DNA of 64,000 nt from Sphingomonas cannabina (GCF_021391395.1 NZ_CP090059.1:3705001-3769000), one strand, 5' to 3'; shown: positions 36,753 to 45,722, counted from the first letter of the stretch. A program made the numbers and translations. Notes: generated from the letters alone by a model not told the origin.

Positions 36753-37684
36753 TTGAGCGTCTCGAGATAGGCGACCACCGAACGGCGGTCGCCGGGCGAC
36801 AGCGGAATCTTCGGCATACGGTTGCCGGGCTTGAGGCCCTGCGGGTCGGCGATCCAGCGATCGAGCCAAGTGCGTACGTTGGGCACCTCCCCGGCGGCGA
36901 GCGTCGCGCGGCTGGCGACGCGCGTCAGGGCGGGCCCGACCGAGCCATAGGCGTCGGTGCCGGTGATCGCGTGACATGCCGCGCACTGGCGGCTCATGAC
37001 GATGGCATAGCCGCGCTTCTGCTCGTCGGTCACGGGCGGTGGCGCCGGCTGGCGTGACTTCTCCGCCCAGGCGGCGAACTGCTCGGGCGTCTCGACGATG
37101 ACGTCGAGCGCCATGTGCGCGTGCTGGAGCCCGCAGAACTCGGCGCATTGCGCGCGGAAATGCCCGGTCCGGCGCGGCAGGAGCTGGAGGTCGGTGCGGC
37201 GGCCCGGGATCAGGTCCTGCTTGCCGGCGAGATTGGGGATCCACAGCGAGTGGATTACGTCGTCGGCGACGAGCGTGACCTGCGCGGGCCGGCCGAGCGG
37301 CAGGTGGATCTCGTTGGCGGTGGTGATGGTCCGCGACTGATCGCGATCGTCGTACTCGACCTCCCACCACCATTGCTGCGCGGTCACCTTGACCTGGATC
37401 GGCACCTGTCCCGACCCCGCGAAGAACAGCCCGCGGTCGGCCGCGTAGCTGGCGATGGTGAGCCCGAACAGCCCGAGCGTGATGAGGCCGGCCCAGGCCG
37501 CCACGCTCACGCGCAGTCGCCGCTCGCCGGGCGTGCCGCGATCCTTGCGCCAGATCGCCCAGCCGAGGAACAGCAGCACCAGCAGGAAGAAGAAGCCGGT
37601 GACGCCGAGGAACAGCGCGAACAGCTGCCCAGTGATCGCGGCATGATCCCCCGCCGGATGGAGCGCGGACTGGATCGCGCTCAT
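36749..37684 (-). CDS. ctaC: Cytochrome c oxidase subunit II with fused cytochrome c domain
   Basis: A 311-residue protein. Two N-terminal transmembrane helices (GQLFALFLGVTGFFFLLVLL and AAWAGLITLGLFGLTIASYA) precede a periplasmic cupredoxin domain. QWWWEVEYDD is the electron-entry aromatic patch, and the CuA site is HSLWIPN ... CAEFCGLQHAHM. A C-terminal cytochrome c domain follows with heme-binding CAACH near residue 235 and a distal Met in NRMPKIPLSP. The fused heme c defines the caa3 type and lets the enzyme accept electrons from soluble or lipoprotein donors. It overlaps both neighbours by four bases. Confidence 0.95.
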   Translation of the reverse strand: MSAIQSALHPAGDHAAITGQLFALFLGVTGFFFLLVLLFLGWAIWRKDRGTPGERRLRVSVAAWAGLITLGLFGLTIASYAADRGLFFAGSGQVPIQVKVTAQQWWWEVEYDDRDQSRTITTANEIHLPLGRPAQVTLVADDVIHSLWIPNLAGKQDLIPGRRTDLQLLPRRTGHFRAQCAEFCGLQHAHMALDVIVETPEQFAAWAEKSRQPAPPPVTDEQKRGYAIVMSRQCAACHAITGTDAYGSVGPALTRVASRATLAAGEVPNVRTWLDRWIADPQGLKPGNRMPKIPLSPGDRRSVVAYLETLK

Positions 37685-38220
37685 CGCCCGGCCGCATCCT
37701 CGTTGCTGTCGCGCAGCAGCGGCTTGCTCTCCAGCGTGACCGGCGGGGTGTTGGCCATCGTGTCGCTGCGGCTCGGCGGCACGTCCTTGGGCACCTGCCC
37801 CGCCACCGAGCGGACATAGGCAGCGATCTGCCACATCTGCTCCTCCGTGAGCAGGTTGCGGTAGCTCGGCATGCCGTTGGGCCGCCCCTGGATCAGCGTC
37901 GCGACGATCTGCGGGCTCGACGAGCCGTAGATCCATTCGTCGTCGATCAAAGGCACGCCGATCCCGCCGCCCCCATGCGCGTGGCATTCGACGCAGTTGA
38001 ACTCGGTATAGAGCCGCTGGCCTTCGCTGACGTGCCAGGCGTTCTTCTCGTAGCGGGCGATGCGCGGATCGGGCGCGGCGGGCTGGGTGCCGCCGGCCAT
38101 CACCGTGGTGGTAGTCGCGAGCTGCGTCTGGCTGAAGGGCAGCGGCGCGTCCCGCGTCTCGCGCGCCTCGCGGTGGCAGCCCGCGAGCAACGCGATCAGC
38201 AACAGCGCGCGAAACCGCAT
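37681..38220 (-). CDS. Lipoprotein c-type cytochrome
   Basis: A 179-residue protein from the ATG at 38220. It has a lipoprotein signal (MRFRALLLIALLAGCHRE; lipid-modified Cys at residue 15). One heme site CVECH lies near residue 75, preceded by EGQRLYTEFN and followed by a distal Met region (GRPNGMPSYRNLLTEEQMWQ) and the final cytochrome helix QIAAYVRSVAG. It is predicted to face the periplasm, anchored to a membrane by lipid, as an electron donor to the caa3 oxidase. It is first in the oxidase operon and lies only 86 bases from the divergent PQQ dehydrogenase, so it may accept electrons from that enzyme. Confidence 0.9.
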   Translation of the reverse strand: MRFRALLLIALLAGCHREARETRDAPLPFSQTQLATTTTVMAGGTQPAAPDPRIARYEKNAWHVSEGQRLYTEFNCVECHAHGGGGIGVPLIDDEWIYGSSSPQIVATLIQGRPNGMPSYRNLLTEEQMWQIAAYVRSVAGQVPKDVPPSRSDTMANTPPVTLESKPLLRDSNEDAAGR

Positions 38221-38306
38221 CGGCCCCTCTCCTGTCGTTCCAGTCGTGAAACTTTGCAGCGACAGGAAAGTTTCCAGGCAAGCCATTGGTTTTACGGAGC
38301 TAATCT

Positions 38307-40187
38307 ATGTTAGTGCGGGCGGCCGCGATCCTCTGCCTGGCGCTGCTGGCGGGGTGCGACCGCAGCACGTCGACCGGCCGGGCCGATGCACCCGCGCCGC
38401 GTTCCGAGACCGATACCCGGGCGCTCGCTGCGGGCCGCGCGGTCGCTCCCGCCGCCGCGTCGCCTGCCGACGACGGGCAATGGATCATGCCCGCCAAGGA
38501 TTATGCCAACACCCGCTTCAGCGGGCTGACCGAGATCGACAAGTCAAACGTCGGCAGGCTCCAGCTCGCCCTCACCTTCTCGTCAGGCACTACCCAGGGA
38601 CAGGAATCAGCGCCGATCGTGGTGGGCGACACGCTCTATTTCGTCACACCCTACCCCAATACCCTCTACGCGATCGACCTCCGCAAGGCCGCCGATCCCG
38701 CCAGCCCGGGCCTCACCGTGAAGTGGAAGGTCAATGCGATGGCCGATTCAGCCTCGCAGGGGGAGGCGTGCTGCGACGGCGTCAACCGCGGGCCGACCTT
38801 TGCGGACGGCACGGTCTATTTCAACTCGCTCGATTCCCACACGCTCGCGGTCGACGCCGCGACGGGCCGGCTTAAGTGGAAGACCCGCGTATGGGACTAT
38901 ACCAGAGGCGAGACGATGACGATGGCGCCCTTCGTCGTCGGCGGCAAGGTGATCGTCGGCAATTCGGGCGCCGAGTTCGGCGCGCGCGGCGGCGTGGCAG
39001 CGCTCAATGTCGGCGACGGAACGATCGCGTGGAAGGCCTATGCCACCGGCCCGGACAAGGACGTGCTGATCGACCCGGCGGTCTTCAAGCCCTTCTACCC
39101 GCAATATCGCGGCAAGGACCTGGGGCAGAAGAGCTGGCCGGGCGACAGCTGGAAGATCGGCGGCGGCGGCACCTGGGGATGGATCAGCTACGACCCCGAG
39201 CAGAACCTCATCTTCCACGGCACCTCGAACCCATCGCCCTGGAACCACGAGGTACGCCCCGGCGACAACCTGTGGACCGACGCGGTGTTCGCCCGCGATC
39301 CCAAGACCGGCAAGGCGCACTGGGCCTACCAGTACAGCCCGCATGACCTGTGGGACCATTCGGGCGTCAACGAGAACATCGTCCTCGACCTTCCCTGGCA
39401 GGGCCGCACGCGCAAGGTGATCATCCGGCCCGAGCGCAACGGCTATATGTACGTGCTCGACCGCACCACCGGCGAGGTACTGGCGGCCGATCAATATGTG
39501 CCGAACACCGTGTCCGACGGCGTCGACCTCAGGACCGGGCGCCTGCGCCACAAGCCCGAGATGATTCCCCAGCACGGCAAGGTGGTCCGCAACGTCTGCC
39601 CCAATGCCCCCGGTGCCAAGGACTGGAGCCCGAGCGCATTCAGCAAGGTGACCGGCTGGCTCTACGTGCCGCACAACAATCTCTGCATGGACTGGCTGCT
39701 GGGCAAGCCCAACTACATCGCCGGTACACCTTATATCGGCGTGACACCGCGCTTCTTCCCCGGCCCCGGCGGCAATGCTGGCGAGTTCATGGCGTGGGAC
39801 CCGGTGAACCGGCGCAAGGTATGGACGATCAAGGAGCGCTGGCCGGTGTGGAGCGGCGCAGCAGTCACCGCGTCGGGCATCGTCTTCTACGGCAATCTCG
39901 AAGGCTGGTTCAAAGCGATTGACGCCGACACGGGCAAGCTGCTCTGGCAGTTCCAGACCGGATCCGGCATCATCGGCCAGCCGACCGTGTTCCGCGGGAC
40001 CGATGGACGCGAATATGTCGCGATCATCTCCGGCATCGGCGGCTGGATCGGATCGATGATCTCGCACAACCTCGACCCGCGCGATCCGACCGCCGCCAAG
40101 GGCTGGGGCAACATGACCGCCGACCTCAAGAAGGTGACCAACAAGGGTGCGGGTACGCTGTTCGTCTTTGCGCTTCCGAAGACCTAA
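38307..40187 (+). CDS. PQQ-dependent alcohol dehydrogenase, lipoprotein
   Basis: A 626-residue eight-bladed propeller quinoprotein with lipobox LLAGC (Cys17). It has the vicinal disulfide Cys155-Cys156 in QGEACCDGVNRG, the metal/PQQ contacts GNSGAEFG (Glu223) and GTSNPSPWN, and the catalytic Asp350 in SPHDLWDHSGVN. W-motifs typical of blades recur (e.g. WKTRVWDY). The position two residues after the catalytic Asp is Ser352. Lanthanide enzymes (XoxF/ExaF) have Asp there, so a Ca2+ enzyme is predicted. There is no C-terminal heme c domain, so it needs an external cytochrome, probably the divergent lipoprotein cytochrome. Substrate (methanol, ethanol or a larger alcohol) cannot be assigned. Confidence 0.88.
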   Translation: MLVRAAAILCLALLAGCDRSTSTGRADAPAPRSETDTRALAAGRAVAPAAASPADDGQWIMPAKDYANTRFSGLTEIDKSNVGRLQLALTFSSGTTQGQESAPIVVGDTLYFVTPYPNTLYAIDLRKAADPASPGLTVKWKVNAMADSASQGEACCDGVNRGPTFADGTVYFNSLDSHTLAVDAATGRLKWKTRVWDYTRGETMTMAPFVVGGKVIVGNSGAEFGARGGVAALNVGDGTIAWKAYATGPDKDVLIDPAVFKPFYPQYRGKDLGQKSWPGDSWKIGGGGTWGWISYDPEQNLIFHGTSNPSPWNHEVRPGDNLWTDAVFARDPKTGKAHWAYQYSPHDLWDHSGVNENIVLDLPWQGRTRKVIIRPERNGYMYVLDRTTGEVLAADQYVPNTVSDGVDLRTGRLRHKPEMIPQHGKVVRNVCPNAPGAKDWSPSAFSKVTGWLYVPHNNLCMDWLLGKPNYIAGTPYIGVTPRFFPGPGGNAGEFMAWDPVNRRKVWTIKERWPVWSGAAVTASGIVFYGNLEGWFKAIDADTGKLLWQFQTGSGIIGQPTVFRGTDGREYVAIISGIGGWIGSMISHNLDPRDPTAAKGWGNMTADLKKVTNKGAGTLFVFALPKT

Positions 40188-40310
40188 ATGGACGCTGCTT
40201 CTGCAATATAATCGATAGGAATGCCGCCAGAACTCTGCCGCGTGTTTCGGCAGGATTATTAACTCATGTTACAATTCAAGTAAAAAAGACCCTTGGGCAT
40301 CGATCCACTT

Positions 40311-40335
40311 GGAACGACCTTGTTGCCGCATTGTT
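40311..40335 (+). promoter_or_regulatory. EcfG-type general stress promoter (first operon)
   Basis: GGAAC (40311-40315) and GTT (40333-40335) are separated by 17 bases, matching the alphaproteobacterial sigma-EcfG consensus GGAAC-N16/17-CGTT except for T in place of C. The site is 27 bases upstream of the first start codon. Confidence 0.6.
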
Positions 40336-40361
40336 TTGACCGTCGGGGACGGAGGCGGCCT

Positions 40362-40952
40362 ATGAACGATGCCTTGAACAAGCTCTCGGACGATGCACCC
40401 CTCGCTGCCTCGAAGCATCCGGCGGCAGCGGTCGACGCCGCCACCGACGCACTGATCGAGCGCAAGGGCGATACGCTGCTCGGTCGCGCTGTCACCGTCA
40501 ACCGGCCGTTGCCGGAGCTGTTCGCCTATTGGCGCGATTTCGCCAATCTCGCGACCTTCATGGAGAATGTGGAGCGGGTCGACGTACTCGATCGACGCCG
40601 CTCGCACTGGGTGGTGAAGGCACCCGGCAGCAAGACGGTCGAATGGGATTCGGTCGTCACCGAAGAGCGGGAGGGCGCGTTCATCGCCTGGGCATCCGAG
40701 CCGGGCGCCGACGTTCCCAATTCGGGCCGCGTCGATTTTCGCGACGCCGGACCGCGCGGCACGGTCGTCACCGCGACCATCCTATACGATCCGCCGGCCG
40801 GCACGATCGGCAAGCTCATCGCCAAGGTCTTCCAGCGCGAGCCGGCGATCCAGGCGCGGCGCGACCTCAGGCGCTTCAAGCAGCTCATGGAAACCGGCGA
40901 GATCGCCACCGGCGCGCGCAACCACCGCCTTCGCCAGGAGGGGAAGAACTGA
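40362..40952 (+). CDS. SRPBCC-superfamily protein
   Basis: A 196-residue protein from the ATG at 40362, preceded by GGAGG. The C-terminal two thirds are a START/SRPBCC helix-grip fold: [60 protein letters not shown], then [17 protein letters not shown] and the long C-terminal helix [20 protein letters not shown]. The closest group is the cyclase/dehydrase-like COG5637 proteins that bind small hydrophobic ligands. Catalysis is not evident. It is first in a three-gene stress operon and its stop overlaps the next start (TGATG). Confidence 0.8.
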   Translation: MNDALNKLSDDAPLAASKHPAAAVDAATDALIERKGDTLLGRAVTVNRPLPELFAYWRDFANLATFMENVERVDVLDRRRSHWVVKAPGSKTVEWDSVVTEEREGAFIAWASEPGADVPNSGRVDFRDAGPRGTVVTATILYDPPAGTIGKLIAKVFQREPAIQARRDLRRFKQLMETGEIATGARNHRLRQEGKN

Positions 40953-42139
40953 TGCGCGCGCTCACCTGGCACGGAAAGCACGACGTCCGCATCGACACGG
41001 TCGACGATCCCGAGATTCTCAACCCGCGCGACGCGATTATTAAGGTGACCTCGACCGCGATCTGCGGCTCCGACCTCCATCTCTATGACGGCTTCATCCC
41101 GACGATGATGAAGGGCGACATCCTCGGCCACGAATTCATGGGCGAGGTGGTCGAAGCCGGGCCGAAGTCGACGCTCGAAAAGGGGCAGCGCGTGGTGGTG
41201 CCGTTCACCATCGCGTGCGGGCAGTGCTACCACTGCGGCAAACATCAATATTCAGCCTGCCCCAATGGCCTGCCCGCCGACAACCAGGACATCGCGATGG
41301 AGCTCTACGGCACCGAGATGTCGGGGCTGTTTGGCTACAGCCATATGACGGGCGGCTATTCGGGTGGGCAGGCCGAATATGTCCGCGTGCCGTTCAGCGA
41401 CGTCGGCCCGATCGTGATCCCCGACGGCGTCGACGACGACAAGGTACTGTTCCTCTCCGACGTCCTGCCGACCGGCTGGATGGCGGCGGAAAATGCCGCG
41501 ATCGAGCCCGGTGATACGGTGGCGGTGTGGGGTTGCGGCCCGGTCGGGCTGTTCGCGGTGCAGTCGGCGATGCTGATGGGCGCGGAGAGGGTGATCGCGA
41601 TCGATCATTTCCCGCGCCGGCTGGAGCTGGCCGTCGGATTCGGCGCCGAGACGATCAACTTCGAGGAAAGCGAAGTCTACGAGGCGCTGATGGAGATGAC
41701 CGGCGGCATCGGTCCCGACGCGGTGATCGACGCCGTCGGTCTGGAGGCGCACGGCTTCTTCGTCGACAACGTCGTCGACCAGATCAAGGCCTCGACCTTC
41801 CTCGGCACCGACCGCGCGCATTCGATCCGCCAGGCGATCATCGCCTGCCGCAAGGGCGGGCGGGTGTCGATGCCGGCGGTCTATGGCGGCTTCGTCGACA
41901 AGTTCCCGCTCGGCGCCTTCATGGAGAAGGGGCTGACGCTGCGGACCGGCCAGACCCATGTCCAGCACTACATGCCGGCGCTCCTGGCGGCGATCCTTGA
42001 GGACAAGATCGACACCACCTTCCTCATCTCGCACCGCCTGCCGCTGGAGCAGGGGCCCGACGGCTACAGGATGTTCCACGACGATCAGAACGAGGTGACC
42101 AAGGTCGTGCTGAAGCCCGGCATGGCCGCGGCCGCCTGA
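40952..42139 (+). CDS. Zinc-dependent alcohol dehydrogenase (formaldehyde-dehydrogenase-like)
   Basis: A 395-residue medium-chain dehydrogenase. Catalytic zinc ligands are in [14 protein letters not shown] (Cys) and [14 protein letters not shown] (His-Glu). The structural zinc loop is [17 protein letters not shown]. The NAD-binding turn is [17 protein letters not shown] with an Asp (IAIDHF) at the end of the second strand, indicating NAD+. The 20-residue insertion after the structural zinc ([20 protein letters not shown]) marks the glutathione-independent formaldehyde dehydrogenase-like branch. It probably oxidises alcohols or aldehydes during stress. It is the middle gene of a co-directional operon with SRPBCC and SDR genes. 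Confidence 0.9.
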   Translation: MRALTWHGKHDVRIDTVDDPEILNPRDAIIKVTSTAICGSDLHLYDGFIPTMMKGDILGHEFMGEVVEAGPKSTLEKGQRVVVPFTIACGQCYHCGKHQYSACPNGLPADNQDIAMELYGTEMSGLFGYSHMTGGYSGGQAEYVRVPFSDVGPIVIPDGVDDDKVLFLSDVLPTGWMAAENAAIEPGDTVAVWGCGPVGLFAVQSAMLMGAERVIAIDHFPRRLELAVGFGAETINFEESEVYEALMEMTGGIGPDAVIDAVGLEAHGFFVDNVVDQIKASTFLGTDRAHSIRQAIIACRKGGRVSMPAVYGGFVDKFPLGAFMEKGLTLRTGQTHVQHYMPALLAAILEDKIDTTFLISHRLPLEQGPDGYRMFHDDQNEVTKVVLKPGMAAAA

Positions 42140-42151
42140 AGGGGGCGAGCG

Positions 42152-42925
42152 ATGGCCGACAAGTTCGCAATCGTCACCGGCGCCTCCTCCGGCATCGGCC
42201 TGGAGATTGCCCGCATCGCGGCGCGCGACGGCTACGACCTGCTCGTGGCGGCCGACACGCCGCTGGCCGATACCGGCGCGCAGCTCCGCGCCGAGGGGAC
42301 GAACATCGCTACCGTCGAGACCGACCTGGCGACCCTCGAAGGCGTCGACCGGCTGCTCGACGCCGCGGCCGGCCGCCCAGTCGACGTCCTCGTCGCCAAC
42401 GCCGGAACCGGCCAGGGCGGCGCCTTTCTGGATCAGCAGGTCGCGCGCTGGCGCCACGTGATCGACACCAACATCACCGGCACCATTTATCTACTGCAGC
42501 AGGCGCTACGGCCGATGGTTGCCCGCGATGCCGGCAAGGTGCTCGTGACGGGCTCGATCGCCGGCTATATTCCAGGCTCCTTCAACGCGGTTTACAACGC
42601 CACAAAAGCCTTCCTCGACAACTTCACCGAAGCGCTGCGCAACGAACTCAAGGGGGCGACAGGCGTCACCTTGACGACGCTGATGCCCGGCCCGACCGAT
42701 ACCGAATTCTTCGCACGCGCCGACATGCTCGATACCGAGATCGGGCAGGCGGAAAAGGCCGACCCGGCGGAGGTCGCGCGCGATGGATGGGAGGCGTTGA
42801 TGGCGGGGAAAGGACATGTCGTCTCGGGCCTCTTCAACAAGCTGCAGGTGGCCGGATCGGGGGTGATGCCGCAGTCGGTACTCGCCGAGATGCACCGAAA
42901 GCAGGCCAAGCCGCACGACGCCTAG
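42152..42925 (+). CDS. Short-chain dehydrogenase/reductase
   Basis: A 257-residue classical SDR. It has the cofactor-binding TGASSGIGLEIARIA at residues 9-23, NAGTGQGG at the end of strand 4, the catalytic Ser in VTGSIAGYIPG and the Tyr-Lys pair in YNATKAFLDNFTEALRNEL. Asp or Arg determinants after strand 2 (VAADTPL) favour NAD(H), uncertain. The C-terminus resembles the DltE/YqjQ group of SDRs of unknown substrate. It follows the zinc dehydrogenase by 12 bases with a good GGGGGCGAG ribosome site and closes the operon. Confidence 0.88.
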   Translation: MADKFAIVTGASSGIGLEIARIAARDGYDLLVAADTPLADTGAQLRAEGTNIATVETDLATLEGVDRLLDAAAGRPVDVLVANAGTGQGGAFLDQQVARWRHVIDTNITGTIYLLQQALRPMVARDAGKVLVTGSIAGYIPGSFNAVYNATKAFLDNFTEALRNELKGATGVTLTTLMPGPTDTEFFARADMLDTEIGQAEKADPAEVARDGWEALMAGKGHVVSGLFNKLQVAGSGVMPQSVLAEMHRKQAKPHDA

Positions 42926-43040
42926 ACCTCGGCGATAAGCTCGAATCCCGATTGCCGCCGCTGCGCGTCAGTCGCGGAAAAGCCGTTTCGCAATCGCTAT
43001 AATTATTTGATAAACATAGGTTATTCTGAACGCTTTAGCC

Positions 43041-43065
43041 GGAACCGCCGCCATCACGGATGGTT
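43041..43065 (+). promoter_or_regulatory. EcfG-type general stress promoter (catalase operon)
   Basis: GGAAC (43041-43045) and GTT (43063-43065) lie 17 bases apart, the same spacing as at 40311. It is about 30 bases before the manganese catalase start and matches the GGAAC-N16/17-CGTT consensus with G for the first -10 base. Confidence 0.65.
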
Positions 43066-43095
43066 TGCGCTCACGTCCGCCAGGGAGTGACCGCC

Positions 43096-44052
43096 ATGTT
43101 CATGCACAACAAGCGCCTGCAATATACCGTCCGGGTCTCGCAGCCGAACCCTGTGCTCGCCTCGTTCCTGCTCGAGCAGTTCGGCGGCCCCGACGGCGAG
43201 CTCGCCGCGGCGATGCGCTATTTCACCCAAGGGCTCGGCGAGGACGACCCCGGCCGCAAGGACATGCTGCTCGACATCGCCACCGAGGAGCTCAGCCATC
43301 TCGAGGTGATCGGCTCGATCGTCGCGATGCTCAACAAGGGCGTGAAGGCCGAGCTTGCCGAGGGAGCGATGAGCGAGGCCGAGCTGTACATGAAGATGGG
43401 GGCTGGCGGCGACAGCCACACCCAGTCGATCCTCTACGGCGGCGGGCCGTCGCTCACCAACAGTTCGGGCGTGCCGTGGAGCGGCGCCTATGTCGACAGC
43501 CGCGGCGATCCGACCTGCGATCTGCGCTCGAACATCGCCGCCGAGAGCCGCGCCAAGATCGTGTACGAGCGCCTGATCAACATTACCGACGATCCCGGCA
43601 TCAAGGACGCGCTCGGCTTCCTGATGACCCGCGAGGTCGCGCACCAGAAGAGCTTCGAGAAGGCGCTCTATTCGATCCGGGACAATTTCCCGCCCGGCAA
43701 GCTCCCGGGACTCGAGCGGTTCGCCAGCACCTATGTCAACACCTCGCAAGGCGAAGGCGACCTCGAGGGGGCGTGGAACAGCGGCGAGCAATGGGAGCGC
43801 GTCGACGACATCGCGGCGAACCTGCCCTTCGACGGCGGCAACGGGCAGGCGACCGTCCAGCTCTCGGCGGATCAGCTCGCGATCGCGCAGGCGCTGGCGA
43901 AGCGCACCATGTCGGATCCGCAGGCGACGCCGACCACCGGCGCCGACCTCGGTGCCGGTCCGGGCGCGGGCAGGACGAGCGACGAGGACCTCGGCGGTGC
44001 GGCGAACATGCAGGACGCCGTCGAGCAGGCCCGGAACCTCACCCCGGCCTGA
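43096..44052 (+). CDS. Manganese catalase
   Basis: A 318-residue non-heme catalase that converts two hydrogen peroxide to water and oxygen at a di-manganese site. The ATG at 43096 follows AGGGAG; earlier in-frame starts do not fit the family. Metal ligands are visible: Glu35 (GPDGELAAAM), Glu65 and His68 (IATEELSHLE), Glu150 (NIAAESRAKIVYERL) and His183 (REVAHQKSFEKAL), the full set. The C-terminal tail after residue 230 is Gly/Ala/Asp-rich and probably disordered. It is the first gene of a stress operon with a DUF892 protein and lies behind an EcfG-type promoter. Confidence 0.93.
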   Translation: MFMHNKRLQYTVRVSQPNPVLASFLLEQFGGPDGELAAAMRYFTQGLGEDDPGRKDMLLDIATEELSHLEVIGSIVAMLNKGVKAELAEGAMSEAELYMKMGAGGDSHTQSILYGGGPSLTNSSGVPWSGAYVDSRGDPTCDLRSNIAAESRAKIVYERLINITDDPGIKDALGFLMTREVAHQKSFEKALYSIRDNFPPGKLPGLERFASTYVNTSQGEGDLEGAWNSGEQWERVDDIAANLPFDGGNGQATVQLSADQLAIAQALAKRTMSDPQATPTTGADLGAGPGAGRTSDEDLGGAANMQDAVEQARNLTPA

Positions 44053-44092
44053 CCGGCTGGGGAGATCAAGAACCAGACAGCAGGAGAGTTTC

Positions 44093-44620
44093 ATGGCGAC
44101 CCTACTCGAACGACCCGATATCGTGCGCTCGGTATTTGTCACCGGCCTGCGCGACGCGCATGCACTGGAGCATCAGGCACTCGCGCTGATGGACCGGCAG
44201 ATCGATCATCTTGCCAGCTACCCCGAACTCGAGGAGCGGCTGCGCGCCCACAGGATTGAAACCGAACAGCAGATCAAGCGGCTGGAGGAAATCCTCGACG
44301 GTTTAGACGAGAGTCATTCGACGCTCAAGGACACCGCGCTCAGCCTGACCGGGAATCTCATGGCGCTCGGCCATACGATCGCGCCCGACGAGATTCTCAA
44401 GAACAGCTTCGTCAACTTCGCTTTCGAGAACTTCGAGGCAGCGAGCTACAAGGCGCTGATCACGATCGCCGAGGTCGGGAACTTCGGCGACGCCGCGCCG
44501 CTGCTTCGACAGACGCTGAGGGAGGAGTTGGCGATGGCGCAGTTCTGCGATGAAACCCTACCGGCAATCACGCAGAAGTATCTGCGCCTGCGCTCCGAGG
44601 GGGAAACGGCGAGTCACTGA
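44093..44620 (+). CDS. Ferritin-like DUF892 (YciE/YciF) protein
   Basis: A 175-residue four-helix protein preceded by CAGGAGAG. It reads VFVTGLRDAHALEHQALALM, DRQIDHLASYPELEERLRAH, RIETEQQIKRLEEILDGL, then ENFEAASYKALITIAEVG and LRQTLREELAMAQFCDETLP. Conserved Glu/His residues (DAHALEHQ, IETEQQ, NFEAASY, EELAMA) are placed like the di-iron ligands of the family. DUF892 proteins are strongly linked to general-stress regulons in alphaproteobacteria. The 40-base gap to the catalase gene indicates co-transcription. Confidence 0.88.
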   Translation: MATLLERPDIVRSVFVTGLRDAHALEHQALALMDRQIDHLASYPELEERLRAHRIETEQQIKRLEEILDGLDESHSTLKDTALSLTGNLMALGHTIAPDEILKNSFVNFAFENFEAASYKALITIAEVGNFGDAAPLLRQTLREELAMAQFCDETLPAITQKYLRLRSEGETASH

Positions 44621-44743
44621 GCAACGCTTGTCGATCCATTCTGCCTTCGGCAGCGAGAGCCGTCAGATCGCGAACTAACAATGGTGATCCTTCGTTTGAG
44701 TTAGTCTGGAGCCACCCAGGTCAACGGTCGAGGGCACGGTCTG

Positions 44744-44945
44744 ATGGCCATCATCATCAAGCTCGACGCGCTGCTTCACGACAGGCAGATGACGCTTACC
44801 GAGCTTTCCGAACGGATTGACCTCACGCTCACCAATCTGTCGATGCTCAAGACCGGCAAGGCCAAGGCGATCCCGCTTCTCGACGCTCAAGGCGATCTGC
44901 CGAGAGCTCGATTGCCAGCCGGGCGACCTTCTCGTCTACGAATAA
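44744..44945 (+). pseudogene. Frameshifted small Cro/CI-type HTH regulator (YozG-like)
   Basis: The first part reads MAIIIKLDALLHDRQMTLTE and LSERIDLTLTNLSMLKTGKA, a standard helix-turn-helix. One additional C in the CCC run at 44872-44874 shifts the frame. In the corrected frame the protein continues KAIRFSTLKAICRELDCQPG and ends DLLVYE with a TAA at 44943-44945, exactly as expected for this family of about 66 residues. It is therefore a single-base frameshift, either a real recent loss or a sequencing error. These genes usually pair with a DUF2975 membrane protein, which is absent here. Confidence 0.8.
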
Positions 44946-45001
44946 CGCGAACCGCCGTGCTGATTCCCGAACGCCGACGCACCCACGACAGGGAAGGTGG
45001 A

Positions 45002-45457
45002 CTACGAGGCGCGGAGTTTGATGATGTGTGTCGCAGTCTCTTCTTTGGTGCTTTGGAAACCAAGCCGTTCGTAAAACGCCGCAGCGTCGGTCGTTGTGGT
45101 ACGGAGCCGCAGAGTGGAGAACGTCTGCGCCGCGCTTTCCATTATGCGCTTTACCAACATTGTCCCGACACCCTGACGCCGCGCACCAGAGGAAACGTAA
45201 ACGTGGCGCAGGCGACCAACACCCTCCGTAGAAGAATAGAGGTCATGATTAAGCCCGCCTACCGCCACCAGGCATCCACCGAGGTGCGCTGACAATAGAA
45301 ACTCGCCGGTGCCTTGAAAGCGGTTTACGCCAGAATTCCACTCGTCACGCAGACGTCTCACAAAGCGATGGCCTTCGCTTTCCGCTTCGAAGACGAGTGG
45401 CATGATCTCGTCACTGAGCAGCTTAATCTGGCGCAATTCGATCGATTCTGTGCTCAT
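45002..45457 (-). CDS. GNAT-family N-acetyltransferase
   Basis: A 151-residue acetyltransferase from the ATG at 45457. The acetyl-CoA binding motif A is RLRHVYVSSGARRQGVGTML, with the Q/R-x-x-G-x-G/A signature as RRQGVG. Strands LVAVGGLNHD and LRLRTTTTDAAAFYERLGFQ complete the fold. The substrate is unknown; similar small GNATs acetylate drugs or amino acids. It stands alone in a region rich in gene remnants and is convergent with the frameshifted HTH gene. Confidence 0.85.
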   Translation of the reverse strand: MSTESIELRQIKLLSDEIMPLVFEAESEGHRFVRRLRDEWNSGVNRFQGTGEFLLSAHLGGCLVAVGGLNHDLYSSTEGVGRLRHVYVSSGARRQGVGTMLVKRIMESAAQTFSTLRLRTTTTDAAAFYERLGFQSTKEETATHIIKLRAS

Positions 45458-45722
45458 AGCCCACCGCTGATCGATGACGTCGCTATGGCCCATGCCCATA
45501 TCCGATCAGCAGCGTCAACGGCCAAGAAGCCGCCCGAGCGCCTCGGTACGCAGGAACATATCCTCTAGAACAGCGAGCCGCATCGATCATGTGGACGACG
45601 GCAGTTGGGCCGTTTTCCGCTCGTCCACTTCTAAGGTGCTGGCAGGCAATAGCTGCCGTTCCTCGCGACCGCGCGCGAATAGCAGCTAACGGCCATTTTA
45701 GCTCATGGTGAAGCTGAGAGGC

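Noticed and set aside
34845..36770. Plus-strand open frame of about 640 codons opposite cytochrome oxidase subunit I
   Set aside because: The opposite strand encodes an intact subunit I with all heme and copper ligands; the antisense text is Arg/His/Glu-rich and family-less.
34848..37817. Extended 989-codon reading of subunit I, and similar extensions of subunit II, PepSY and DUF6961 genes
   Set aside because: The additional N-terminal residues are out-of-frame readings of the upstream gene. Internal ATGs overlapping the upstream stop give family-like N-termini.
38307..40187. Lanthanide-dependent (XoxF-type) methanol dehydrogenase
   Set aside because: The residue two after the catalytic Asp350 is Ser, not the Asp required for lanthanide binding.
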